The notes beneath the pieces were generated by a model. It was not told where the DNA came from. It worked only from the letters and a program-made list of their open reading frames with translations, and searched no databases. A DNA stretch of 64,000 bases from Desulfatirhabdium butyrativorans DSM 18734. Its GTDB lineage: Bacteria; Desulfobacterota; Desulfobacteria; Desulfobacterales; Desulfatirhabdiaceae. Made by a program: the position numbers and the translations under genes. This document shows, piece after piece, positions 56,422 to 64,000 of the stretch. The first letter of the stretch is position 1. Every line of letters begins with the position of its first letter. The stretch is from positions 62,001 to 126,000 of the forward strand of contig NZ_AUCU01000013.1 of the NCBI RefSeq assembly GCF_000429925.1, in the 5' to 3' direction.

Positions 56422-57795
56422 TTACCGCGCGCCGTGACCGAAAAGGACAACACCGATGGTCAGCAGGCAAATCTTGATATCCAGGTAGTAGGACATGTTC
56501 TTGATATAGTACAGATCGTATTCGAGCTTTCGGATCGTGTCTTCGATGGAAGCTCCATACGGGTAGTTGACCTGTGCCCATCCGGTAATGCCGGGAGGAA
56601 CCGAGTGCCTGAGGCTGTAATAGGGAATCTCCTTTTCGAGTTCCATGACAAATTCCGGCCGCTCGGGTCTTGGACCGATGAGGCTCATATCGCCCTTGAA
56701 AATGTTGATGATCTGGGGAATCTCATCGATTCGAAGGGCTCGGATGATTTTGCCGACATGCGTGATTCGGGGATCGTCCTCGGATGCCCATACCGGCCTG
56801 CCTGCAGCCTCTGCATCGGATCTCATGGAACGGAACTTGACAATCTCGAAAATGCGCCCGTTCCATCCGACACGTTGCTGCTTGTAGAAAACAGGCCCTC
56901 TGCTTTCAGCGGCAATGGCCAGTGCGGTGATTGCGCAGAGCGGAAAGGTCACGAGCAGCAGAAAAGCGGAAAAGACGATGTCCGTGATTCGCTTGACTTT
57001 CTGTGTGATGCGTTTGGAAACGAGATTGAAACCCTCTGCCCACAGCAGCCATTCATCCCTCAGATAACGAACGGGAATCCTCCCGGCCAGTTGCTCATAA
57101 CAAACAGCCATGTCGACAACTTCGATTCCTTTCATCTTCGCTTGAAGCATCCTCTGGATGATGGTGTGGTTTCGATTCTCGGGCATTGCAAGAATGACCA
57201 TGACATCGGGATGATCGGCGATGATGGCTTCCAGCCGGTCCAGGGGGCCCAGTATGGTACAGGGAAGGGTCTCGCTTTGAATGGTGCATGTACCATCATC
57301 GATAAAGCCCATGATTTCAAACGAATAATTTGGATCCTGAAGCAGCCGCACGACATCGCGGCCAGCCTCTCCGGCCCCAACGACTATGACGTTTGTTTTG
57401 GCGCCGCTCTTGAGCGCGGTACGTTTGAGCACAATGCGCCACAGGAGATAGCCGCACCAGGAAAAGGCAAGCTGCAACAGGAAAATTCCGCGGCCGAAGC
57501 GCCAATGGGGTAGCGTGTAGAAAATCAGGGTGGAAAAAATGCCAGCCAGGAAAACAGCCCCGAGGATACGGCTTGAAACTTCGAACAGATTGAATGCGGC
57601 CACGTCGTACAGGTCGAAGATATAGAGGGAAATGATATAGATGAGAATGGTAAAGACCGTGGCGCCGGTGTTTTCGCTGAAGATGTTGAAACCGGGCTCG
57701 AACCGGATGAGAGAGGATAGCTGCGTGGCCAGCAGCGTGAGAACGATATCTCCCATGAGAATGATGAAGCTGTATCGGGAAGTGTTCAATGTCAT
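56422..57795 (-). CDS. Sugar transferase of the XrtA/PEP-CTERM type (polyprenyl glycosylphosphotransferase)
   Basis: The 457-residue protein has four to five N-terminal membrane helices, a nucleotide-fold middle (VIVVGAGEAGRDVVRLLQ, about 140-157) and a bacterial sugar transferase end: KRITDIVFSAFLLLVTFPL, KFRSMRSDAEAAG, RALRIDEIPQIINIFKGDMS, GPRPERPEFV and PGITGWAQVNY. The C-terminal YIKNMSYYLDIKICLLTIGV with VVLFGHGAR matches what I recall of the TIGR03013 family. It loads the first sugar phosphate onto undecaprenyl phosphate for exopolysaccharide. No exosortase or other polysaccharide gene is adjacent in the window. Confidence 0.88.
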   Translation of the reverse strand: MTLNTSRYSFIILMGDIVLTLLATQLSSLIRFEPGFNIFSENTGATVFTILIYIISLYIFDLYDVAAFNLFEVSSRILGAVFLAGIFSTLIFYTLPHWRFGRGIFLLQLAFSWCGYLLWRIVLKRTALKSGAKTNVIVVGAGEAGRDVVRLLQDPNYSFEIMGFIDDGTCTIQSETLPCTILGPLDRLEAIIADHPDVMVILAMPENRNHTIIQRMLQAKMKGIEVVDMAVCYEQLAGRIPVRYLRDEWLLWAEGFNLVSKRITQKVKRITDIVFSAFLLLVTFPLCAITALAIAAESRGPVFYKQQRVGWNGRIFEIVKFRSMRSDAEAAGRPVWASEDDPRITHVGKIIRALRIDEIPQIINIFKGDMSLIGPRPERPEFVMELEKEIPYYSLRHSVPPGITGWAQVNYPYGASIEDTIRKLEYDLYYIKNMSYYLDIKICLLTIGVVLFGHGAR

Positions 57796-58031
57796 GGATG
57801 CAGTTTCCGAGGCATTTGCAGGATGCGTATCGATGCGCTTCCATTTCCGGTTCGCCGCTGTCGAAATGCATGAGTATATTGGGTATCGTGTATCCGGATA
57901 TGAAACCTTTTCCTTTTCGCCCAAATTTTTCGAAAGATCAACTCAAATTGCGAAAGAAACATATCTGCAGAGAGATTGGGGGCTGATTCACGGGGGGGAG
58001 GCATCTGCCCTTTCCTCCCTAACGTGAGGGA

Positions 58032-58079
58032 GAATCGTTGTTTCTATCGCTGTCGTTGTCGTAATCGTAATCGTAATCG
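58032..58079. repeat. Hexamer array (CGTTGT, CGTAAT)
   Basis: About eight units following CTAACGTGAGGGAGAAT, the same build as 42953-43094. Confidence 0.8.
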
Positions 58080-58145
58080 AGTCTCCGCATTCACAAGCCG
58101 ATGCGACGAGAACCGCTGCGAGCCGAAATGTTGAACAATTTTCTC

Positions 58146-58178
58146 TTGACAAAATTTGGGATAGCTGCAATGTAGCTT
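58146..58178 (+). promoter_or_regulatory. Possible promoter of the bamA operon
   Basis: TTGACA (58146-58151) is a perfect -35 box, but the -10 region 16-18 bp downstream (CAATGTA) is poor, which would fit an activated promoter. AGCT is repeated (TAGCTGCAATGTAGCT, and TAGCT again at 58196), a possible operator. Confidence 0.35.
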
Positions 58179-58260
58179 AAACGTGAATACGGATTAGCTA
58201 CGTCGATGGAGATTTCCACCGAAAAGAATGAACAAAAAACCATGGAAAGGAGATGTCGTT

Positions 58261-59394
58261 ATGGCCGATTTGGGCTGGCTGCCGAGAGAGTCCGGCGAAA
58301 AGAACCATTGTTTGTGGGGTGATGAGCATTTTTCCACCCAGGCGCCAGGTGTGATCTTCGAGAAAAAACCCATCATCGATGCAAAGGGGAATCCTGTGGA
58401 AGGGCTATATTCCGCATGGATCGTTCTGAACAACCCCGCGCAGTACAATTCGTATACGACGGAAATGGTCAAGGGGGTCATCGCAGGGTTTCAAAAGGCA
58501 TCCGCAGACGATTCGGTGGTTGCCGCCATTTTTACGGCCGTTGGAGACAAAGCCTTTTGTACGGGCGGGAACACCAAGGAGTATGCGGAATATTATTCGA
58601 AGCGTCCCAATGCCTACGGCCAGTATATGGATCTGTTCAATGCCATGGTGGACGGCATTCTGGAATGCAAGAAGCCGACGATCTGCCGGGTGAACGGGAT
58701 GCGGGTGGCCGGCGGGCAGGAAATCGGCATGGCCTGTGACATTACGGTGTCGAGCGATCTGGCGATTTTCGGCCAGGCGGGACCCCGGCACGGTTCCGCG
58801 CCGGATGGCGGCAGCTCGGATTTTCTGCCCTGGATGCTTCCGATGGAGCTGGCCATGTGGAACTGTGTTTCCTGCGAAATGTGGAGCGCCTACAAAATGA
58901 AACGGCTCGGACTCATTTCGAAATGCGTTCCGGTGATCCAGGAAAACGGGAAGTGGGTGCGGAATCCGCTCGTGATTACGGAAAATTACGTGGAAGACGG
59001 AGACATCGTCTACGGAGAATACAAGACGGGCGACGCGGCCAAGCAGGCGCGGGAATACATCAAAAGCGCCAAGACCAATTTTGAGAAACTCGATGCCGAA
59101 GTCAATGCCATTCTCTGGACCTTTACCAATCTTTTCCCGGGATGTCTGATCAAGAGCGTTGACGGTATTCGTCTGAAAAAGAAATTCTTCTGGGATCAGG
59201 CCAAGGTCGTCAACCGGCACTGGCTGGCAGCCAACATGGCAACCGAAGCCTTTCTCGGATTCAATGCCTTCAACACCAAGAAAATCACCGGAAAAGATAC
59301 GATCGATTTTCTGGAATACAGAAGACTGCTTGCCAAGGCGGCTACTTTCGACGAGGAATTGATGGCAGCGGTTCTGGGAAAACCCATTTCCTGA
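58261..59394 (+). CDS. bamA: 6-oxocyclohex-1-ene-1-carbonyl-CoA hydrolase
   Basis: BamA opens the ring in anaerobic benzoyl-CoA degradation, giving 3-hydroxypimeloyl-CoA. The 377-residue crotonase-fold protein has the diagnostic FCTGGNTKEYAEYYSKRP (about 99-116), ICRVNGMRVAGGQEIGMACD (about 141-160) and GQAGPRHGSAPDGGSSDFLP. This family is a standard marker for anaerobic aromatic degraders. ATG 58261 has AAAGGAGAT eight bases upstream; an ATG at 58228 is less well placed. It heads a forward cluster of at least six genes. Confidence 0.95.
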   Translation: MADLGWLPRESGEKNHCLWGDEHFSTQAPGVIFEKKPIIDAKGNPVEGLYSAWIVLNNPAQYNSYTTEMVKGVIAGFQKASADDSVVAAIFTAVGDKAFCTGGNTKEYAEYYSKRPNAYGQYMDLFNAMVDGILECKKPTICRVNGMRVAGGQEIGMACDITVSSDLAIFGQAGPRHGSAPDGGSSDFLPWMLPMELAMWNCVSCEMWSAYKMKRLGLISKCVPVIQENGKWVRNPLVITENYVEDGDIVYGEYKTGDAAKQAREYIKSAKTNFEKLDAEVNAILWTFTNLFPGCLIKSVDGIRLKKKFFWDQAKVVNRHWLAANMATEAFLGFNAFNTKKITGKDTIDFLEYRRLLAKAATFDEELMAAVLGKPIS

Positions 59395-59405
59395 GGAGGA
59401 AAATC

Positions 59406-60155
59406 ATGTTGCTGGAAGGAAAATATGCGCTGGTCACCGGCGGCTCTCAGGGTATCGGGACGGCTACTTCCATCGGGTTGGCCAAGGAAGGCGCCAACGT
59501 TTGCGTCATTTATCGCAAGCATGCCGATGAGGCCTACCGGGTGCGCGATGAAATCATCGCCATGGGAAGGCAGGCCATTGCCCTGCAGTGCGACATCTCC
59601 TCTTTTGCCGAAGCCGAAAAAACGGTGAAAGAGGCGATCGATACCTTCGGCACCCTCGACATCCTCGTGAACAACGCGGGCATGAACTGGGACGGGGTCA
59701 GTTGGAAAATGACCGAGCAGCAATGGGACAGGGTCATCGAAGTCAATCTCAAAGGGTATTTCAATTTCATCCGTCATGTGGCTCCGGTTTTCAAAGACAA
59801 GAAATACGGAAAAATCGTCAACATCACCTCCATCAACGGGATGCGTGGAAAATTCGGTCAAACCAATTACTCCGCTTCCAAGGCTGGCATCATCGGATAC
59901 ACCAAGGCGCTAGCCAAAGAACTCGGGGGGTTCAATGTCAACGTGAATGCGGTAGCCCCGGGACTGATTGAAACGGCCATGCTGCGGCAATCCGATGCTT
60001 TCGAGAAGATCGTCGATCTGGCGATGAACGAAATCGTGCTCAAGCGGCTCGGGCTTCCGGAAGATGTGGCCAATGTCATCGTTTTTCTCGCATCGGACAA
60101 GGCAAGGCACATTACCGGAGAAGTCATTAAGGTGGATGGCGGGCAATACATTTGA
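59406..60155 (+). CDS. Short-chain dehydrogenase/reductase, FabG-like
   Basis: The 249-residue SDR has the NAD(P) motif TGGSQGIG (about 11-18), NNAGMNWDG, catalytic Ser (ITSINGMRG), and YSASKAG (Tyr-x3-Lys), ending VKVDGGQY-like. Between bamA and the dienoyl-CoA hydratase it most likely acts on a hydroxyacyl-CoA of the pathway, for example 3-hydroxypimeloyl-CoA. The cofactor cannot be told. GAGGAAAATC precedes the ATG, 11 bp after bamA. Confidence 0.88.
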   Translation: MLLEGKYALVTGGSQGIGTATSIGLAKEGANVCVIYRKHADEAYRVRDEIIAMGRQAIALQCDISSFAEAEKTVKEAIDTFGTLDILVNNAGMNWDGVSWKMTEQQWDRVIEVNLKGYFNFIRHVAPVFKDKKYGKIVNITSINGMRGKFGQTNYSASKAGIIGYTKALAKELGGFNVNVNAVAPGLIETAMLRQSDAFEKIVDLAMNEIVLKRLGLPEDVANVIVFLASDKARHITGEVIKVDGGQYI

Positions 60156-60219
60156 GTGCTTGAACGGGAATCGTCATCCGTATGAGGCATGATGCGGATG
60201 GCAATTGGGCAATGTTGAT

Positions 60220-60348
60220 GCCGTCGTAAAAAGTAGCGATCTACCGCAATCCCATAATGCCCGTAAGAGATAACGCTATAATTGAATAGGTTAATCCCTT
60301 TGCGTTCTTTGCGTCTTTGCGGTTCGTTTTTCTTTTTTACGAAGCCGT
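60220..60348. repeat. Inverted-repeat element with GCCGTCGTAAAAAG ends
   Basis: GCCGTCGTAAAAAG (60220-60233) and CTTTTTTACGAAGCCGTC (60331-60348) are inverted. Inside, TTTGCGTTCTTTGCGTCTTTGC is a short repeat. It belongs with the element at 524-659 and sits inside the bam cluster, between the SDR and the hydratase. Confidence 0.55.
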
Positions 60349-60398
60349 CAAGTTTTTTTTGTAGTGGGAAAGCTGAGCGAAGTCTACAGGAGAAAATC

Positions 60399-61169
60399 AT
60401 GAGCGAAGCCAAAACGATCCAATATGAAGTTGTGGACGCCGTCGCCAGGGTAACGCTGGACCGGCCCAAGCACAATGTATTCAACATCGGCATGATGCAG
60501 CAACTGAATGCCGTTCTCGACGAGGCGGCGGCCAATCCGGAGCTCAAGTGCATGGTCATACTGGCGCAGGGGCCGAGCTGGTGTGCAGGCGTCGATGTGG
60601 GGGATCACAAACCCGAGATGGTCGATGCCATGATTGGGACGTTCAACGGCATTTTTCAGCGCATGCATGCGCTGGAAATACCGACGATTGCTGCTGTGCA
60701 GGGGGCGTGCCTGGGGGGCGGCATGGAAGTGGCCATCGGCTGCGACATCATCCTCGCCTCGAAGAAAGCCGTATTCGGTCAACCGGAAGTGCGTCTCGGA
60801 TTTTTCCCGCCTTATGCAGCCATCCGTCTTCCGGAGCTGGTCGGTGTATCGAAGGCCATCGAAATCTGCACCTCCGGAAAGAGTTACACGGCCGATGAGG
60901 CCATGGCGATGGGTTTCGTGAGCCGTGTCGTGGAAGCCGATGTATTCGAGGGCAGCGTGGAAAAACTCCTCGCCGATTTCCGGGCGTCGAGCCCCCTTAT
61001 CCTGAAGCTGAACAAGCTGGCCGTCAAACAGCATCTGGGTGTGGCTTTCCCGGCTGCCGTTTCCGGGGTTTCGCATCTTTTTCTGAACCAGTTGATGAAG
61101 ACTCAGGATACGCTGGAAGGGATCGCCAGTTTCTACGAAAAGAGAAAACCGGCATGGAAAAACGCATGA
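60399..61169 (+). CDS. Cyclohexa-1,5-diene-1-carbonyl-CoA hydratase-like enoyl-CoA hydratase
   Basis: The 256-residue crotonase begins MSEAKTIQYEVVDAVARVTL and has PSWCAGVDVGDHKPEMVDA (oxyanion hole 1) and GACLGGGMEVAIGCDI (oxyanion hole 2), then GQPEVRLGFFPPYAA. The WCAGVDVGDH segment is, from memory, typical of Dch/BamR, which hydrates cyclohexa-1,5-diene-1-carbonyl-CoA to 6-hydroxycyclohex-1-ene-1-carbonyl-CoA, the step before the dehydrogenase at 63643. ATG 60399 has ACAGGAGA upstream; the longer frame crosses a repeat. Confidence 0.78.
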   Translation: MSEAKTIQYEVVDAVARVTLDRPKHNVFNIGMMQQLNAVLDEAAANPELKCMVILAQGPSWCAGVDVGDHKPEMVDAMIGTFNGIFQRMHALEIPTIAAVQGACLGGGMEVAIGCDIILASKKAVFGQPEVRLGFFPPYAAIRLPELVGVSKAIEICTSGKSYTADEAMAMGFVSRVVEADVFEGSVEKLLADFRASSPLILKLNKLAVKQHLGVAFPAAVSGVSHLFLNQLMKTQDTLEGIASFYEKRKPAWKNA

Positions 61170-61229
61170 TGGATGGAAGCCGGATTCAGGCGGACAATAT
61201 CCATCTTCAATGAAACAGAAGGAGACTGT

Positions 61230-63269
61230 ATGGCGCAGATCAATCAAATCGGAGTCATCGGGGCGGGGAACATGGGCAGCGGCATCGCGCAGAAAATCGC
61301 CCAGGAAGGCATCCCGGTTGTAATGATCGATACACAGGAGGCTTTTGTCCAGCGGGGTCTGAACACGATCCGGACGATTCTGGAACAGGGTATCGAACGA
61401 AAAATTTTCACCCGGGAAAAAGTGGATGAAATCCTGGGCAGGATCGAAGCGACGACGGATATGAGCCGGGTAGCCGATGCCGATCTCGTCATTGAAGCCG
61501 TTTTCGAAGACAAGAACGTCAAAAGCGAGCTTTTCAAAAAGCTCGATGCCATCTGCCAGCCCAAGACCATTCTGGCGACCAATACATCGAGCTTTTTCGT
61601 ACGCGAGTTTGCAGCACAAACATCGAGACCCGATCGGTTCATCGGACTGCACTACTTTTACCATCCTGCAAAAAACCGGCTTCTGGAGGTCATTCCGCAC
61701 GAGACCACCAGCAAGGAAACCATCGAGAAGTCGTTGCTCGCGGCCAAGCTGCACGGCAAGACCGCCATCCTCGTGAAAGATGCCCCCGGATTCGCCGTCA
61801 ACCGATTTTTCGTGCCCTTCCTGAACGAGGCCGTCCGGCTGCTCGAGGAAGGTGTTGCGGATATTCCCACCATCGAGGAAACCTGCAAGAAGGCCTTCCG
61901 AATCGGCATGGGGCCCTTCGAGCTGATGAACGTCACCGGTATTCCGATCGCCGTTCATGCGGCGACCACACTCGGCAATGAACTGGGACCGTTCTATGCG
62001 CCCTGCAACACGCTGAAGGCCCAGATGGAGAAAAAAGAGAACTGGCCGCTGGGCGGGACCGTTGACGAAACCAGGGTGAAAGCGGTTACGGACCGCATGT
62101 ACGGGGTTTGCCTCGGGGTTGCGGCTGCCCTGGTGGACGAGGGGGTTGCGAGCATCGAAGATACGGATCGGGGCGCCAAGATCGGTTTGCGGTGGGCTCT
62201 GGGGCCCTTCGAATTGATGAATAAGATCGGGATTGATGAGACCTGGCGTGTCGTGAAGACGATCTGCGATCGATATCCGGATTTCAAGATGCCTGCGCTT
62301 CTGGAAAAGCAGAAACAGGCAGGCAAACCCTTTGTATTCCGGTTTGTGGATCTCGATGTCCAGGATGGCATCGCCTGGATTACCATCAACCGTCCCGAGG
62401 CCATGAACGCACTGAACGAACAGGTGGTGGCCCAGCTTGGCGAGCGCTTCGATGAGGCCCTGAATCGAGCCGATGCCAAGGCCATCGTGTTCCAGGGTGC
62501 CGGAAAAGCGTTTGTGGCAGGCGCCGATATCCGCTATTTCGTAAGCAAGATCCAGGCGAACAAAATCGATGACATTGTCGCTTTCACCCGCAAGGGACAC
62601 GAGCTGTTCCGCAAAATCGAGACCTCTCCCAAATTGACCATCGCCCTGCTCGACGGGCTTTCGCTTGGCGGCGGAAGCGAGCTTGCCCTGGCCTGCCAGG
62701 CCATTGTGGCCACCCCCGCCGGTTCGATTGCGTTTCCGGAAACCGGCATCGGCATCTATCCCGGGCTGGGGGGTATGTTGCGCATGGCCCGGCACGTCGG
62801 GCCGGAACTGGCGAAATACTACACCTTTACGGGTTTCGGAATTTCCGCCGCAGATGCTCAGGCCATGGGAATCGTCACCCGACTGGTTCAGCCGGAGGAG
62901 GTTCAGGCTGCGATTGCAGAGCTGGTTTCCCGTGGAAAGGTCGATAAATACGCGAAACGGTCCTTGCCCGAGCGCTTTCAGAAGCTTGCCGCCCTGTGTG
63001 ACGGCAAAGGGATTGAAGCCCTGTTGGCTGGAAAGGCACCATCAGGCGGCGATGCGGATGCCGGCGCCAAACTGTTGAAAACCATGGGGTACAAGGCGCC
63101 GATTGCCGTTCGGATTTCCAACGAGATCATCGATTGTCAGGTTGGTCTTTCCATGGAGGAAGCCATGGAGGTCGAGCTGGGCAGGCTTGCGGAAATTTTC
63201 TCTACGGCGGATGCCTTGGAGGGTTTGAGCACCGCTGGAAGAAAACGCCCTGAATTCAAAGGGAAATGA
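61230..63269 (+). CDS. Fused 3-hydroxyacyl-CoA dehydrogenase / enoyl-CoA hydratase
   Basis: The 679-residue protein has dehydrogenase first (about 1-385: GVIGAGNMGSGIAQKIAQEG, VIEAVFEDKNVK, NTSSFFVREFA, GLHYFYHPAKNRLLEV, and a second C-terminal HAD lobe with GLRWALGPFELMNKIG) and enoyl-CoA hydratase second (about 390-679: GKAFVAGADIRYF and GLSLGGGSELALACQ). This order is opposite to FadB and like that of fused enzymes in archaea and anaerobes. It fits oxidation of 3-hydroxypimeloyl-CoA and further beta-oxidation. The ATG at 61230 has AGAAGGAGAC upstream. Confidence 0.92.
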   Translation: MAQINQIGVIGAGNMGSGIAQKIAQEGIPVVMIDTQEAFVQRGLNTIRTILEQGIERKIFTREKVDEILGRIEATTDMSRVADADLVIEAVFEDKNVKSELFKKLDAICQPKTILATNTSSFFVREFAAQTSRPDRFIGLHYFYHPAKNRLLEVIPHETTSKETIEKSLLAAKLHGKTAILVKDAPGFAVNRFFVPFLNEAVRLLEEGVADIPTIEETCKKAFRIGMGPFELMNVTGIPIAVHAATTLGNELGPFYAPCNTLKAQMEKKENWPLGGTVDETRVKAVTDRMYGVCLGVAAALVDEGVASIEDTDRGAKIGLRWALGPFELMNKIGIDETWRVVKTICDRYPDFKMPALLEKQKQAGKPFVFRFVDLDVQDGIAWITINRPEAMNALNEQVVAQLGERFDEALNRADAKAIVFQGAGKAFVAGADIRYFVSKIQANKIDDIVAFTRKGHELFRKIETSPKLTIALLDGLSLGGGSELALACQAIVATPAGSIAFPETGIGIYPGLGGMLRMARHVGPELAKYYTFTGFGISAADAQAMGIVTRLVQPEEVQAAIAELVSRGKVDKYAKRSLPERFQKLAALCDGKGIEALLAGKAPSGGDADAGAKLLKTMGYKAPIAVRISNEIIDCQVGLSMEEAMEVELGRLAEIFSTADALEGLSTAGRKRPEFKGK

Positions 63270-63363
63270 TTGTCCGAACGGCGCAATCGCTTGTGCGGGG
63301 GATCGCTGGATTGTCCGTACAAGCGATCAACGGGCTGATCGGGCAAGAAGGGCAGGCGGATAC

Positions 63364-63597
63364 ATGGCAGAAGACGCGGTGAGCCGGCGCGCCTTTCTGG
63401 TTGGGCAAGGCTGGGAACAGCAGGGAAGCTTTGATGAACCGAGGCTTTCGGATATCGTCGAGATGTATCGCGAGATCGGCTGTGAGGTCTTGCTGGAACC
63501 GTATGATCCGGCAGTTGATGGTGATGGTGGCTGCAGCGCATGCATGGTCGTAGCGAAGGAATGGTTTCGAACCATTTTTACCCGGAAAATCGCCTGA
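63364..63597 (+). CDS. Small conserved protein with CxxC, in the benzoyl-CoA cluster
   Basis: The 77-residue product has PRLSDIVEMYREIGCEVLLE (about 26-45), CSAC (57-60) and a basic end EWFRTIFTRKI. No enzyme fold is recognised. The pattern LSxIVEMYxExGxEVxLEP plus a CxxC motif seems familiar from short proteins beside aromatic or fatty acid degradation genes, suggesting metal binding or an accessory role; this is from memory. GGCGG precedes the ATG. Confidence 0.65.
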   Translation: MAEDAVSRRAFLVGQGWEQQGSFDEPRLSDIVEMYREIGCEVLLEPYDPAVDGDGGCSACMVVAKEWFRTIFTRKIA

Positions 63598-63642
63598 CCG
63601 TTTGCCGATTCGAATGCTTTCGTGTATGAAAGGAGAAGGACC

Positions 63643-64000
63643 ATGAAGATGATTTCCTGGCAGTTTGTCGAACCCAAAAAACCTTTGCAGCGGGTCGAAT
63701 GCGATCCGCCGGTGCCAGGCGCCGGGGAAGTTCGGATTCGGGTGGCCGGATGCGGGGTATGCCACACCGATCTGGGCTATTATTATGATGGTGTGCCGAT
63801 GCGCTCGCCGCTTCCCATGACCCTGGGCCATGAAATCAGCGGCATGGTGGAGGCCGCCGGAAGCGGAGCCGAATCCTGGATGGGCAAGGCAGTCGTCGTG
63901 CCGGCCGTCATGCCCTGTGGCACATGCGATGTGTGCAGCAGGGATTTTGGCAACATCTGCCCGACGCAGAAAATGCCGGGAAACGATATTCAGGGCGGAT
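63643..64000 (+). CDS. 6-hydroxycyclohex-1-ene-1-carbonyl-CoA dehydrogenase, N-terminal part (runs off the window)
   Basis: Zinc-dependent medium-chain dehydrogenase; only 119 residues are visible. It has GCGVCHTDLGYYYDGV (catalytic zinc Cys37/His pattern), LGHEISG (61-67) and four structural-zinc Cys in PCGTCDVCSRDFGNIC (92, 95, 98, 106), then MPGNDIQGG. The GYYYDGV and VVVPAVMPCGTC segments match Had/BamQ, which oxidises the 6-hydroxy to the 6-oxo compound, the substrate of BamA. AGGAGAAGG precedes the ATG at 63643. Confidence 0.88.
   Translation, partial: MKMISWQFVEPKKPLQRVECDPPVPGAGEVRIRVAGCGVCHTDLGYYYDGVPMRSPLPMTLGHEISGMVEAAGSGAESWMGKAVVVPAVMPCGTCDVCSRDFGNICPTQKMPGNDIQGG

Larger units (their letters stand above)
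57796..58260. other. Divergent gap upstream of the benzoyl-CoA pathway genes
   Basis: Between the sugar transferase and bamA. It holds the hexamer element at 58032 with its CCCTAACGTGAGGGAGAAT lead-in and a promoter-like segment at 58146. Part of 57796-57924 could be N-terminal codons of the sugar transferase if an upstream start is used. Confidence 0.6.

Noticed and set aside
60384-62795. 803-residue reverse ORF opposite the hydratase and fused beta-oxidation genes
   Set aside because: Both forward genes have clear starts, ribosome sites and catalytic motifs; the reverse frame has none.

Overview
The window looks like chromosome of an anaerobic, Gram-negative member of the Desulfobacterota (former Deltaproteobacteria), probably a sulfate-reducing or syntrophic degrader of aromatic compounds. 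This rests on lipid A/LPS genes (lpxK, waaA, lptF, lptG, a PagL-like lipid A deacylase), the LL-diaminopimelate aminotransferase route to lysine, and, at the right edge, a benzoyl-CoA lower-pathway cluster (6-oxocyclohex-1-ene-1-carbonyl-CoA hydrolase BamA, a dienoyl-CoA hydratase, beta-oxidation enzymes, and the start of 6-hydroxycyclohex-1-ene-1-carbonyl-CoA dehydrogenase). No rRNA, tRNA or CRISPR array was seen. Species-level assignment is not possible from sequence reading alone.

Layout. 1-3.2 kb: start of dapA (reverse), a long repeat region, tsaD and nagZ. 3.2-8.6 kb: a defence-like island on the reverse strand: a truncated helicase-nuclease remnant carrying an inserted GIY-YIG domain, an AlbA_2/GHKL-type ATPase, a frameshifted SAP-DEAD helicase-nuclease resembling type III restriction subunits, and a short truncated protein. 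It directly abuts lpxK. 8.6-14.4 kb: LPS assembly (lpxK, waaA, lptG, lptF) headed by a soluble chemoreceptor. 14.6-20.7 kb: OsmC, a REC-DUF4388 regulator, glycerate kinase, a lipoprotein, an FAD oxidase and a PagL-like deacylase. 20.7-25.6 kb: a complete branched-chain amino acid ABC transporter (livFGMHK). 26-32 kb: HAD phosphatases, exonuclease III, a Rho_N-domain protein, xerC and hslVU. 32.5-42.9 kb: an arginine operon (argBDFGH) running into lysine/diaminopimelate genes (lysA, dapF, dapL) and folK. 43-50.7 kb: transaldolase, pgsA, mdh, purC, a ParB-like protein and a Trk/Ktr potassium system. 50.7-57.9 kb: tatD, clpS, secA, lhgO and an XrtA/PEP-CTERM-type sugar transferase. 58-64 kb: benzoyl-CoA lower pathway.

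Almost every long intergenic gap is filled with repeats of a few families. These are: arrays of 7-bp units in which one position toggles between two bases; hexamer (CGTTGT/CGTTAT/CGTAAT) arrays; a roughly 90-bp element with inverted ends AGTGCCTGAACGGAAAACCC; elements with GAGCCAATTGCAAA-type ends; GTAGGGGCG palindromes; and elements with CTTCGTAAAAAG ends. They sit between genes, not inside them, and in several places touch or supply stop codons.

The most interesting candidates are: (i) the helicase/nuclease island, above all the GIY-YIG domain placed in frame between the two active-site motifs of a PD-(D/E)xK nuclease; (ii) the two-state heptamer arrays, especially the 36-unit array in front of tsaD; (iii) a leader before the Rho_N gene with two mutually exclusive hairpins; and (iv) the family of palindromic elements.
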